This document shows, piece by piece, positions 18,621 through 29,090 of a stretch of 64,000 bases of DNA; position 1 is the first letter of the stretch, and each line of letters opens with the position of its first letter. Below the pieces are notes generated by a model. It was not told where the DNA came from, searched no databases, and saw only the letters and a program-made list of their open reading frames with translations. The stretch lies in assembly GCA_021842465.1 (NCBI GenBank), contig JAKBZN010000016.1, positions 1 to 64,000 of the forward strand. Direction: 5' to 3'. Position numbers and translations under genes: made by a program. The stretch comes from Pseudomonadota bacterium (GTDB lineage: Bacteria; Pseudomonadota; Gammaproteobacteria; Burkholderiales; Burkholderiaceae_F).

Positions 18621-19649
18621 CTACCGTTCCATCGATTGGTTGCAAAGATCCCACCGCGGGCGGACGCGCAGCGGCGGGATGCCGCCGGAGCCGGCCAGCG
18701 AAAATCGCACCCACCCGGCGTAGGCGATCATCGCGCCGTTGTCGGTGCAGAGGTCGGTCGGCGGATAGAACACCCGGGCGCCCCGCGGCTCCAGGGTTTC
18801 CGTGAGCGCCGCGCGCAGTTGCGTGTTGGCGCCGACTCCGCCCGCCACGACCAGTTGCGTGAGGCCCGTCCGGCCGAGCGCGCGCAGCGCCTTGCCGACC
18901 AACACGTCGACGACCGCATCGACGAATCCGCGTGCGATGTCGGCGCGGGCCTGGTCGCAAGTGCCGCCCGCGCCGAGGCTGCGCACCTGGGTCAGCACGG
19001 CGGTTTTCAGGCCGCTGAAGCTGAAATCGAGATTGGGGTGATCGAGCATCGGACGGGGCAGGCGGACGGCACCCGGCGTGCCGAATTCCGCCAAGCGAGA
19101 GACTTCCGGTCCTCCGGGGTATCCCAGTCCGAGCAGTTGGGCGGTTTTGTCGAAGGCCTCGCCCGCGGCATCGTCCAGAGTCTCGCCGAGAAGGGTGTAG
19201 CGACCGGCGCCGTGCACGTGGAGCAGCATGGTGTGTCCGCCCGAAACCAGCAGGCAGAGGAAGGGGAATTGTGGCGATGGCCGGGCGAGCAGGGGGGAGA
19301 GCAGGTGGCCTTCCAGGTGGTGGACGGGGATCACCGGCTTGCGCAGCGCATGGCCGATTCCCGCGGCAACCCCGCATCCGACCAGCAGTGCGCCCGCCAG
19401 GCCGGGGCCGGCGGTAACGGCAATCGCGTCGATCTGGGTGCGGGCGATCGCGGCCCGCGCCACGACGTCGTCCACCAGCGGCAACAGGTGCCGCACGTGG
19501 TCGCGCGAGGCGAGTTCCGGGACCACGCCGCCGTATTCCCGGTGCAGCGCCACCTGGGAGTGCAGGGCGTGGACGACCGCACCGGTGTCGCTGTCGTACA
19601 GGGCGACGCCGGTTTCGTCGCAGGAGGATTCGATGCCGAGGATGTGCAC
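18621..19649 (-). CDS. tsaD: tRNA N6-adenosine threonylcarbamoyltransferase
   Basis: 342 aa. Catalytic subunit that transfers the threonylcarbamoyl group to A37 of ANN-decoding tRNAs, with TsaB and TsaE (not in this window). It begins with a GTG at 19649, giving [19 protein letters not shown], the usual N-terminus. Metal-binding His111 and His115 lie in HHLEGH. VSGGHT and the C-terminal [12 protein letters not shown] are present. The stop codon directly abuts the palindromic repeat that ends at 18620. Divergent from rpsU. Confidence 0.96.
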   Translation of the reverse strand: MHILGIESSCDETGVALYDSDTGAVVHALHSQVALHREYGGVVPELASRDHVRHLLPLVDDVVARAAIARTQIDAIAVTAGPGLAGALLVGCGVAAGIGHALRKPVIPVHHLEGHLLSPLLARPSPQFPFLCLLVSGGHTMLLHVHGAGRYTLLGETLDDAAGEAFDKTAQLLGLGYPGGPEVSRLAEFGTPGAVRLPRPMLDHPNLDFSFSGLKTAVLTQVRSLGAGGTCDQARADIARGFVDAVVDVLVGKALRALGRTGLTQLVVAGGVGANTQLRAALTETLEPRGARVFYPPTDLCTDNGAMIAYAGWVRFSLAGSGGIPPLRVRPRWDLCNQSMER

Positions 19650-19712
19650 GGCGGCGGTTTCCGCGTGGGGGTTGCGGGGAAAATTCCCGGCGCGGAGTGT
19701 ACCGGCAGGCGC

Positions 19713-19742
19713 TTGGCAAACATTCCGAAAACCCGCTAGAAT
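19713..19742 (+). promoter_or_regulatory. Probable sigma-70 promoter for rpsU
   Basis: TTGGCA (19713-19718) and TAGAAT (19737-19742) are separated by 18 bp. The -10 is 45 bp before the rpsU start, so this probably drives rpsU and, by read-through, yqeY-dnaG-rpoD. Confidence 0.7.
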
Positions 19743-19787
19743 CCCAGGCTTTCCAACGGGCGCCACGCCCGCCTAGCGAGAACCCGG

Positions 19788-20000
19788 ATGCCGACGATAC
19801 GAGTCAAGGAAAACGAACCTTTCGAAGTGGCGCTGCGCCGCTTCAAGCGCACGATCGAGAAATGCGGGCTGCTGACCGAACTGCGCGCCCGGGAGTTCTA
19901 CGAGAAGCCCACGGCGGAGCGCAAGCGCAAGAAGTCTGCAGCGATCAAGCGCCATTTCAAGCGCCTGCGCAGCCAGATGTTGCCGAAAAAGCTGTATTGA
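19788..20000 (+). CDS. rpsU: 30S ribosomal protein S21
   Basis: 70 aa, strongly basic. It begins [20 protein letters not shown], then [15 protein letters not shown], as in S21, which helps mRNA base-pairing at initiation. It heads the classical rpsU-(yqeY)-dnaG-rpoD macromolecular-synthesis order. Confidence 0.97.
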   Translation: MPTIRVKENEPFEVALRRFKRTIEKCGLLTELRAREFYEKPTAERKRKKSAAIKRHFKRLRSQMLPKKLY

Positions 20001-20043
20001 TCCGGCGCGCGGAGCGGACGTTTCCGCGCCATGGCAAGATCGG

Positions 20044-20071
20044 AAAAAACGCGCCGGACGGCGCGTTTTTT
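20044..20071 (+). terminator. Intrinsic terminator after rpsU
   Basis: A stem AACGCGCC / GGCGCGTT with a GGAC loop, preceded by A and followed by six T. It lies 44 bp after the rpsU stop. In E. coli an analogous partial terminator after rpsU sets the high S21 to low primase ratio; the position suggests the same here. Confidence 0.85.
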
Positions 20072-20092
20072 GTTCCGGAGGAGGGAAGCGAG

Positions 20093-20554
20093 ATGAGCAT
20101 GAGCCTGAAAGACCGGATCACCGAGGACATGAAGGCCGCGATGCGCGCGCGCGAAGCCGAGCGCCTGGCGACGATTCGCCTGCTGCTGGCGGCGATCAAG
20201 CAAAAAGAGGTCGACGAGCGCGTCGCCGTCGACGATGCCGCGGCGGTGGCGGTCGTCGAGCGGCTCATCAAGCAGCGCAAGGATGCGATCGAGCAGTTCG
20301 CCAAGGCGGGCCGTGCCGACCTCGTCGACAAGGAAACGGCGGAAATGGCGGTGCTGCAGGGGTACCTGCCGGCGCAGCTTTCGGAGGCCGAAGTCCTGGC
20401 GGCGGTGGACGCCGCAATTGCGGAGACCGCGGCGGCGGGCGCCAGCGGCCCCGCGGCGATGGGCAAGGTCATGGCGCTGCTCAAGCCGCGCCTCGCAGGG
20501 CGCGCCGACATGTCGAAAGTCTCCGGATTGGTCAAGGGCCGGATTGCAGGGTAA
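20093..20554 (+). CDS. YqeY / GatB-like domain protein
   Basis: 153 aa. Full-length member of the YqeY family, which resembles the tail domain of the amidotransferase subunit GatB. It starts MSMSLKDRITEDMKAAMRA, has the conserved RLLLAAIKQKEVDE and AVLQGYLPAQLSEAE, and ends with GKVMALLKPRLAGRADMSKVSGLVK. It may bind tRNA, but its role is not established. A strong GGAGGAGGG ribosome site lies about 8 bp before the ATG. The gene sits between rpsU and dnaG, a common proteobacterial arrangement. Confidence 0.92.
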   Translation: MSMSLKDRITEDMKAAMRAREAERLATIRLLLAAIKQKEVDERVAVDDAAAVAVVERLIKQRKDAIEQFAKAGRADLVDKETAEMAVLQGYLPAQLSEAEVLAAVDAAIAETAAAGASGPAAMGKVMALLKPRLAGRADMSKVSGLVKGRIAG

Positions 20555-20590
20555 CGCCGGGTCCTCGCGGCGGGGCGGACGGATTTTCCC

Positions 20591-22429
20591 GTGATTCCCC
20601 AGGGATTCATCGTCGACCTGCTTGCCCGCGTCGACATCGTCGACGTGGTGGGCCGCTCGGTCGCGCTCAAAAAGAGCGGCCAGAACTATCTCGGTCTGTG
20701 CCCGTTCCACGGAGAAAAGACCCCGTCCTTCACCGTCAGCCCGAGCAAACAGTTTTTCCATTGTTTCGGTTGCGGGGCCCACGGCTCGGCCATCGGATTC
20801 CTGATGGACCACCGCGGGTTGAGCTACGTCGAGGCGATCCAGGAACTGGCGCAGGGCGCCGGCATGACGGTTCCCCAGGAAGGGCAGGAATCCGGCACCG
20901 AGCGGGCGCGCAGCCGCGGGCTCACCGAAGTCCTGCAGGCCGCCGCCGACCATTACCGGCGCCAACTCAAGGAATCGCCGACGGCGATCGAATATTGCAA
21001 ATCGCGTGGCCTGACCGGTGCCATCGCGGCGCGCTACGCCCTGGGATACGCGCCGGAGGGATGGCAGTCGCTCAAGGCGGTATTTGAAAATTACGCCGAT
21101 CCGCGGCTGGCCGAGGCCGGCCTGGTCATCACGGGCGAAGAAAACAAGCGCTACGACCGCTTCCGCGGCCGCCTCATGTTCCCGATCCGCAACCGGCGCG
21201 GAGCGGTGATCGGGTTCGGCGCGCGCGTCCTCGACGGGTCCGAGCCGAAGTACCTGAACTCGCCCGAAACCCCGGTGTATCACAAGGGCCAGGAGCTCTA
21301 CGGCCTCTACGAGGCGTCCGAGGCGATCCGCAGGACGGCGCGGGCCATCGTCTGCGAAGGCTACATGGACGTCATCCAGTTGGCGCAGGCGGGATTTTCG
21401 GAAACGGTGGCGGCGCTGGGCACGGCGATCACGCCCCATCAGGTCGGAACGCTGTTTCGTCTTGCGCCGCACGTCATTTTCTCCTTCGACGGAGATGCCG
21501 CCGGGCGCAAGGCTGCGCGACGGGCGCTGGAGGCGACGCTGCCGGCGATCGGCGACGATCGTCGCGCAAGCTTCCTGTTCCTGCCCGAAGGAGAGGATCC
21601 CGACAGCCTGATCCGCGCGCACGGCGCCGGCGCATTCGAAACGGAACTGGCGCGCGCGATGAGTTTGTCGCAATGGTTCCTGCGCTCGGTGAGCGAGGAT
21701 TGCGATCTCGCGCAGCCCGAAGGACGGGCTGCGGCGGTGGCGGCGGCTCGTCCCCTGCTGGAGGCGATGCCGCCGGGCGCCTTGCGGATGCAACTCGTCC
21801 GGGTCCTCGGCGAGGCGGCACGCACCCCGGCGCAGGACCTCGAAAACCTGTTCGGACTGGTGCCGTGGCGTCGGCTGCCGCCGCCGCGGGAACGCGCCGA
21901 TGGCGGCCCCGGCGGATCCGGCCGGCGGGGTGCCGGGGAACGCCGGCAGGTCGAGCACCTGAAGCGGCGGCTCTTGCAGCGCCTGCTGGCCTTTCCGGGG
22001 TTGGCGCGGGAGTTCAACGCACAGATCGCCGTGCTGGCGGTCGACGGCATCGAACCGCTGGACCGGCAGCTTGCCCAGGTCTGGCGCGCCGCGACCAGCG
22101 GCGGCGTGGCCCATACCGGCGCGGTGCTCGAGGCGCTGGCGCAAAGCGAGTACATCGACGAGTTTCGCAGTCTGGCGACCCGCGATCTGCGCGAGGACGA
22201 CGCCGAATCGGTGGCACGGGAGGAACTGCACTCCGGGTTTCTCGCACTCGAGGCAGAACGCGTCCAGGCGGAAATGCGGCGGATCGCCGAGGAGGCGTCG
22301 CGATCCGGGCAGGCGATCGCGGGCGCCGACCTCGATCGCTATCTGGAACTGACCCAACGTTTGCGGGATATCCGGCAGGAGCGGGGAGCGCAAAAAAGCG
22401 CTGCGGATCCCTTGGAAAGAACGGATTGA
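20591..22429 (+). CDS. dnaG: DNA primase
   Basis: 612 aa. It makes RNA primers for replication. An N-terminal zinc finger (Cys37, His40, Cys58, Cys61) binds the template. The TOPRIM catalytic core has Glu256 in VCEGYMDV and Asp300/Asp302 in SFDGDAAGRKA. The C-terminal part (after about 450) is the helicase-binding domain that contacts DnaB, joined by a Pro/Gly/Arg-rich linker. GTG start, 36 bp after yqeY. Confidence 0.96.
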   Translation: MIPQGFIVDLLARVDIVDVVGRSVALKKSGQNYLGLCPFHGEKTPSFTVSPSKQFFHCFGCGAHGSAIGFLMDHRGLSYVEAIQELAQGAGMTVPQEGQESGTERARSRGLTEVLQAAADHYRRQLKESPTAIEYCKSRGLTGAIAARYALGYAPEGWQSLKAVFENYADPRLAEAGLVITGEENKRYDRFRGRLMFPIRNRRGAVIGFGARVLDGSEPKYLNSPETPVYHKGQELYGLYEASEAIRRTARAIVCEGYMDVIQLAQAGFSETVAALGTAITPHQVGTLFRLAPHVIFSFDGDAAGRKAARRALEATLPAIGDDRRASFLFLPEGEDPDSLIRAHGAGAFETELARAMSLSQWFLRSVSEDCDLAQPEGRAAAVAAARPLLEAMPPGALRMQLVRVLGEAARTPAQDLENLFGLVPWRRLPPPRERADGGPGGSGRRGAGERRQVEHLKRRLLQRLLAFPGLAREFNAQIAVLAVDGIEPLDRQLAQVWRAATSGGVAHTGAVLEALAQSEYIDEFRSLATRDLREDDAESVAREELHSGFLALEAERVQAEMRRIAEEASRSGQAIAGADLDRYLELTQRLRDIRQERGAQKSAADPLERTD

Positions 22430-22734
22430 CCCCCATTTTTTGGTAAAATGGCGAGTTGAATTGCGCACCCGCACAGGTCGGGTTTTCGGAGGCAAGCGGC
22501 CTCCCGCGCCTCGGAGACATTGCTCCAGCATTGTTCCGGTTGGCGCATCGGGGTTGGATCGTCGTCGGCAGGTTGCCGTGCGGGGAACTTTGTTCCGTCG
22601 CAGGGGTCTGCTCGCGGTGGTCCATCCAGTCTTGTTCGAGCGAGTAGAGATCGCTTTTTGATCGCGACGGCCCTTCGGCGATTCGCCGGTGTGTCGACGC
22701 TTGCCCATCCGCTTTTCGAGAGTAATCGGGTTCT
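22430..22734 (+). promoter_or_regulatory. 305-bp dnaG-rpoD intergenic region: rpoD promoter and leader
   Basis: TAAAAT at 22444-22449, preceded by TGG, looks like a -10 element directly after dnaG. TTGACC at 22426-22431 is only 12 bp upstream, too close for a normal -35. If transcription starts near 22456 the rpoD leader is about 280 nt. It contains several GC-rich inverted stretches but no riboswitch or open reading frame that I recognise. Confidence 0.45.
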
Positions 22735-24999
<2,265 letters not shown>

Positions 25000-25076
25000 G
25001 CTTTCGCCTTCCCTTCCCTCCCTGTGCGGGGGAAGGGAACGGCGCCACCTGTTCCCCGTCGCCGCTTGCCCACGCC

Positions 25077-25153
25077 GGGCCCATAGCTCAGTTGGTTAGA
25101 GCAGTCGACTCATAATCGATTGGTCACAGGTTCAAGTCCTGTTGGGCCCACCA
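25077..25153 (+). tRNA. tRNA with CAU anticodon, best fit tRNA-Ile2 (lysidine type)
   Basis: A 77-nt cloverleaf with acceptor arms GGGCCCA / TGGGCCC and an encoded CCA. The anticodon is CAU in CGACTCATAATCG. That anticodon stem-loop and the GGTCACAGGTTCAAGTCC arm match the minor isoleucine tRNA (modified by TilS to read AUA) better than elongator Met. There is no initiator mark (three G-C pairs in the anticodon stem with a mismatched first acceptor pair). The last codons of the efflux gene on the other strand run into its 3' half. Confidence 0.85.
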
Positions 25154-26208
25154 CCGCACACCGACGCGCCGACCGCAGGGCGTCCCGCGGTTTTTCCGTG
25201 CGGCAGGATGGTCACCGTTGCGCTCATCCCGGCGCTGAGCGGCAGATCCGCGGGCGGGCTGTCGATGCGGATGCGGACCGGAATGCGTTGCGCGAGCCGG
25301 ACCCAGTCGAACACCGGATTGGCGTCGAGCAGCAGATCGGGCCCGGTCGGATTGTCACGATCGCCGATGCCGCGGGCGATCGCCTCCACGGTTCCCGCGA
25401 GGCACCGCGGATCGGAGAGCAGGCGGATCTTCGCGCGATCGCCGGGCCGGATATTGGCGAGCTTGCTTTCCTCAAAAAACCCATAAAGATAGTAGCTATG
25501 GCGGTCGATCAGCGCCATCACGGGCTGGCCGACGTGCACGTAGTCGCCGGGGCGCAGCAAGAGGTTGGTGACGAAGCCGTCGACCGGCGCGCGGATCTCG
25601 GTGCGCCGCAGATCGAGTTGCGCCAGTTGCAGCGCGGCGCCCGCCAGCGCGCGCTGGGCGATCGCGCGGGCGGTGTCGGCGCGGGCCTGGGCGAGGCGGG
25701 ATTGCGCGAGATGCCAAGCATTGCGCGCCATCGCGGCGGCGGCATCGGCATCGTCGACCTCTTCCTGCGAGGTGGCGCCGTAGCCGCCGGCGAAGCGGCG
25801 GCGCCGGGCGCGGTCTTGCTCCATCTGCATCGCCGTGCGGGCGCGGGAGAGATCCGCCTGGCGCTCGCGGACCTGCGCCTGCGCGGATTGCAGGGCGGCC
25901 TGCGCCATGGCGAGACGCGCCGCGGCCGTGTCGGTCGCGTTGCGGAAGCGCGCGGCGTCGACCGTGAACAGCAGGTCGCCACGGCGTACCCGTTGGTTGT
26001 CGCGCACCGGTACGGTGTCCACCAGCCCTCCGACGTCCGGCGCGACGTGGATCACGTCGGCGCGTACGCGCGCGTCGCGCGTCCAGGGCGTGCCCGCCTC
26101 GTGGGTCCAGAGGATGCGCGCCAACAATGCGGCGACGGTCAGTGCGCCGACGGTCAGGGCAATGCGCCCCAGGGGGAGGGCGCGCAGGGTATGGGGAAGT
26201 TTCATCAT
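25132..26208 (-). CDS. HlyD/AaeA-type efflux membrane-fusion protein
   Basis: 358 aa. Periplasmic adaptor of a FUSC-type pump. It has one N-terminal membrane helix (about 12-32), a first lipoyl half with VAPDVGGLVDTVPV, a long coiled-coil hairpin (about 75-180, Ala/Gln/Arg-rich), the second lipoyl half IRAPVDGFVTNLLLRPGDYV, and a beta-barrel with GYFFEES-like YGFFEESKLANIRPGD. Closest in layout to AaeA. ATGATG start overlaps the aaeX-like stop. The last 7-8 codons and the stop lie inside the tRNA on the opposite strand, so the C-terminal tail (after about residue 345) may be an accidental extension. Confidence 0.87.
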   Translation of the reverse strand: MMKLPHTLRALPLGRIALTVGALTVAALLARILWTHEAGTPWTRDARVRADVIHVAPDVGGLVDTVPVRDNQRVRRGDLLFTVDAARFRNATDTAAARLAMAQAALQSAQAQVRERQADLSRARTAMQMEQDRARRRRFAGGYGATSQEEVDDADAAAAMARNAWHLAQSRLAQARADTARAIAQRALAGAALQLAQLDLRRTEIRAPVDGFVTNLLLRPGDYVHVGQPVMALIDRHSYYLYGFFEESKLANIRPGDRAKIRLLSDPRCLAGTVEAIARGIGDRDNPTGPDLLLDANPVFDWVRLAQRIPVRIRIDSPPADLPLSAGMSATVTILPHGKTAGRPAVGASVCGGGPNRT

Positions 26209-26414
26209 GGCAGGACGCGGCGCGATGCGAGCGCCAGAACACAAAAGAGGATGAGGAACAGGCTCAGCCGGAACAGCGGCGGATGCCAGACGCGGCGGTA
26301 TACGGCGTACCGGACCAGCACCTGATCGAGGATCGCCCAGAAGGCGGCGCTGGCGACGAGCAGCGCGAGGGCGCCGGGAACCAGCACGCCGGTGAAGTCA
26401 AATTCGCGATGCAT
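26205..26414 (-). CDS. AaeX-like small membrane protein (DUF1656)
   Basis: 69 aa with two hydrophobic helices (about 11-30 and 45-62). The N-terminal REFDFTGVLVP and the HPPLFRLSLFLI segment fit the DUF1656/AaeX family, whose genes sit between the FUSC pump and its adaptor. The exact role is unknown. It overlaps both neighbours (17 bp with the pump gene, 4 bp with the adaptor), so it is translated as part of the operon. Confidence 0.85.
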   Translation of the reverse strand: MHREFDFTGVLVPGALALLVASAAFWAILDQVLVRYAVYRRVWHPPLFRLSLFLILFCVLALASRRVLP

Positions 26415-28422
26415 GGGACACCGGGGCGAGGGGTGCGCGCAGGAAAATTGGCGCGCGAGGGTCCTGCAGTGCGATGCGCAATTGCATGAGGTGGGCCCGC
26501 AACGGCGCCGGAGGGGTGGCGTCGAGGGCGCGGCCGATGGCCTCGAGCGCCGCCTCCCGGTCCGGAGCGGCGCTGCGGAACAGCGCGGCGACGGCGTCGA
26601 CGACCGCATCGCAGCGGATCCGGACGGGTGCCGGAGGGGCATGGTCGCGAAGGTCCTGCCGCAGTTCGATCAGGGCACGCGCGACTTCCTGGGTCACGAG
26701 AGACCACGAAACGATGCGATCGACCTGATGGCCGCCGGTCGCGGTCTGCCGTAGCAACTGGCTCAGCAGGTCACGGTGCATGCTCTCGAATCGCGATGCC
26801 AGACCCTCGAGCGGGGCGCTTGCGGCAAGGTCGACCGTGGCGCGCAGGCGTGCCAGCGCCCGGCGCATCGAGCCGCGGACCGGCAACAGGGCGAAGCCCA
26901 TCACGGCGGCGAGCAGGCCGACGATTTCGGCGACGGCGCCGTTGAAGAGACCGATGGTCGACAGGCGCATCGGATTGGTGATCTGCAGGTTGAGGAACAT
27001 CCCGAGCAGCGCGCCCATGCCCACGCCCGCCCATCGCGGTCGGGTGCCGAGATAGAACAGCACGGCAAGCACCGGCAGGGTGACCGCCACCAGACCGGGG
27101 AAGCCGCCGCCAGGGAGCAGGGCGGCGATGACGATCGCGAGCGCTGCGGCGATGGCGAATCCCGACAGGGTCTGGGTGAGCGCGTCGACGGGGTTGGGGG
27201 CGATCGCCATCAACGCGCTGAACACCGTGGCCACCAGCATTGCCGTGCCGCCGCTGGGCCAGGCGGTAGCGATCCAGATTCCGCTCAAGGCGATCATCGT
27301 GCCGAAGGTCCGCAGTCCGGTCTTCCACGCGTTCGCGGGATCGTGGCTGCGCTGGAAATGCACACGTTCAACCCCTGCGCCAAGCGCGCGCCGCGCGCGC
27401 AGCAGCCGCGCGGAGACCATCAGCGCGCGCAACTCGTCCGCCAAGCGCAGGAGCAGGCCGGCGGCCGCGTCGAAGGGACCGAGATCCGCCGGATCGGATA
27501 ACGCCTGCCGCAACTCCGCGGCCCGTGTTTCGAGCCGTGCTCGCGGCCCGGCCAGCCGGGAGGGCGTGGCGAGGGTGGCGGCAAGCTCGCGTCCCAGTGC
27601 ATCGATGCGCGCGGCAGCTTCGACGGGCAGACGTTCGCGCAGGGGAAGCAGCGATTGCAACGTGGTCGAAACGGCCATCATCTGGTGGTTGAAGCGGCGC
27701 AGTCCATTGCTGTTGGCGCGGACCTCCGGATCTTCGAAGATCACCGACGAACGCAGATCCTCCAGGCTTACCGCGGCCCGGACCGCCTGCAGGTGTTCGT
27801 GTTCCACACGCTCCGGCGGCAATCGCGTCTGCAGCCCATCGCGGATCAGGCGCAGCAGTTCGGCGAGGCGCTCTTCCGCCGCGCGGTAGAGCTGCGGACC
27901 CAGGCGCTGGGGCCAGAGCAGGGCGCTCACCAGCGTCGCGACGAGGATGCCGAGCAGGACTTCCGAGACGCGCATCTGGGCGGTCTGGAACCCCTGCAGC
28001 GGATCGCGCAGGCTCGGCAGGGCGACGATCGCGGCGGTATATCCCGCGAGCACGTAGCCGTAGGCCCGGAAGTTGCGGTATAGCAGGGCGCCGACCGCGC
28101 ATAGGGAAACCCAGGCGGAGAGGCCGAACAGGAAGAATTCGCGCTCCTGGGCAAAGGCCGCGATCAGGGCCAAGCCGACGATCGATCCGGCGATGGTGCC
28201 GAGAATGCGATAAAAGCTCTTGGCCAGGACCAGCCCGTTCTGCGGTTGCATCACGATCGCGACGGTGAGCATCGCCGTCGACGGCTGCTGCAGTTCGAGG
28301 CGCATCGCCAGCCACGCGGTGAGATAGAGCGCGACCAGGCTCTTGGCGACGAAGGTCCAGGATCGCGCTTCCTCCCGGACCGGCGCCGGCAGCGCGGGGA
28401 TGCGCCAAGCGGTTTCAGCCAC
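26398..28422 (-). CDS. AaeB/FUSC-family aromatic acid efflux pump
   Basis: 674 aa. Two FUSC-type membrane halves, each with about five helices (about 25-170 and 355-500), separated and followed by soluble domains. The first half starts VAKSLVALYLTAWLAMRLEL and includes FYRILGTIAGSIVGLALIAA, the usual FUSC signature with the conserved R-x-x-GT. It resembles AaeB, which exports p-hydroxybenzoate and related aromatic carboxylic acids when they build up. It lies between the marR gene (8-bp overlap) and aaeX (17-bp overlap). The substrate is inferred from the operon type only. Confidence 0.87.
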   Translation of the reverse strand: MAETAWRIPALPAPVREEARSWTFVAKSLVALYLTAWLAMRLELQQPSTAMLTVAIVMQPQNGLVLAKSFYRILGTIAGSIVGLALIAAFAQEREFFLFGLSAWVSLCAVGALLYRNFRAYGYVLAGYTAAIVALPSLRDPLQGFQTAQMRVSEVLLGILVATLVSALLWPQRLGPQLYRAAEERLAELLRLIRDGLQTRLPPERVEHEHLQAVRAAVSLEDLRSSVIFEDPEVRANSNGLRRFNHQMMAVSTTLQSLLPLRERLPVEAAARIDALGRELAATLATPSRLAGPRARLETRAAELRQALSDPADLGPFDAAAGLLLRLADELRALMVSARLLRARRALGAGVERVHFQRSHDPANAWKTGLRTFGTMIALSGIWIATAWPSGGTAMLVATVFSALMAIAPNPVDALTQTLSGFAIAAALAIVIAALLPGGGFPGLVAVTLPVLAVLFYLGTRPRWAGVGMGALLGMFLNLQITNPMRLSTIGLFNGAVAEIVGLLAAVMGFALLPVRGSMRRALARLRATVDLAASAPLEGLASRFESMHRDLLSQLLRQTATGGHQVDRIVSWSLVTQEVARALIELRQDLRDHAPPAPVRIRCDAVVDAVAALFRSAAPDREAALEAIGRALDATPPAPLRAHLMQLRIALQDPRAPIFLRAPLAPVSHASRI

Positions 28423-28909
28423 GTTCGACGCTTTCGAGGAAACGCTTGAGTAGCGTTTCGAGTTGCGACAAGTTACCGGCCGGGACGGTGCGGGTCTGGC
28501 GCGCGAGCATTTCGCCGATCGCCGGCAGGAATGCGTCGATCATCGCCAGGCCGTCCGGGGTCAGCGTCAGGCGCACGCGGCGCCGATCGCCTTCGTCGAC
28601 GTGGCGCGCGATCAGGTCGCGGGCGCACAGGCCATCGGTCAAGCGGGTGATGTTGGTCGACTTTTCCATCGCGGCATCGGCCAGTTCCGACGGACTGAGG
28701 CTGTAATTCTCGCTGCCGAACAGCATCATCAGCACGGTGTACTCGGTGTGATTGACGCCCCAGGGCCGCAGGACCTGGTTGGCCTGGTCCTGGGTCCGCT
28801 TGTAGAGGTGCTTGATCAACCGGATGACGACGGCCGGCTCGCGCGGGAATGCCGGGTGGCGGGCGCAGGTGAGGGCGACCCGTGCTTCGGCGGCTTCGAA
28901 CCCGTTCAT
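28415..28909 (-). CDS. MarR-family transcriptional regulator
   Basis: 164 aa. A dimeric winged-helix repressor. The DNA-binding part includes LSPSELADAAMEKSTNITRLTDGL (helix-turn-helix) followed by the wing DEGDRRRVRLTLTPDG, the MarR signature. As first gene of the efflux operon (8-bp overlap with the pump gene) and next to the palindrome at 28916-28936, it most likely represses its own operon and is released by an aromatic ligand. E. coli aaeXAB uses the LysR-type AaeR instead, so this is a different control design. Confidence 0.92.
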   Translation of the reverse strand: MNGFEAAEARVALTCARHPAFPREPAVVIRLIKHLYKRTQDQANQVLRPWGVNHTEYTVLMMLFGSENYSLSPSELADAAMEKSTNITRLTDGLCARDLIARHVDEGDRRRVRLTLTPDGLAMIDAFLPAIGEMLARQTRTVPAGNLSQLETLLKRFLESVERG

Positions 28910-28915
28910 TTATTT

Positions 28916-28936
28916 ACAAGTGAATAATTCATTTGT
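28916..28936. promoter_or_regulatory. MarR operator palindrome
   Basis: Arms ACAAGTGAAT and ATTCATTTGT flank a single A; 9 of 10 positions are symmetric. It lies 6 bp before the marR start codon in the only AT-rich stretch of the region, with TATATA at 28941-28946. This is the size and form of a MarR site. It can block the efflux operon and may also affect the divergent dehydrogenase. Confidence 0.8.
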
Positions 28937-29090
28937 GAACTATATAGCGATTCTCCCGAAACGTCCAGCGAAACCGGTTTGTTAGCATCGGTCCCCCGGC
29001 ACGTGCCGGGGACCGTGCGGGCGCGCTCCGACGCCGCAATCCGGCGGCGGATCGCCCGACTCCCAATCAACCTTTCCTGGAACAACGAGC

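Noticed and set aside
22426-22449. Canonical TTGACC/TAAAAT promoter for rpoD
   Set aside because: The two boxes are only 12 bp apart, which is too short for sigma-70. I keep only the -10-like box as tentative.
25010-25050. Terminator or REP element after rpoD (CCCTTCC...GGAAGGG)
   Set aside because: The arms pair only over about seven bases with a long loop, there is no T run, and it does not match the REP consensus closely.
25077-25153. Elongator tRNA-Met
   Set aside because: The anticodon stem-loop CGACTCATAATCG and the T-arm fit the minor tRNA-Ile2. Both share the CAU anticodon, so some doubt remains.
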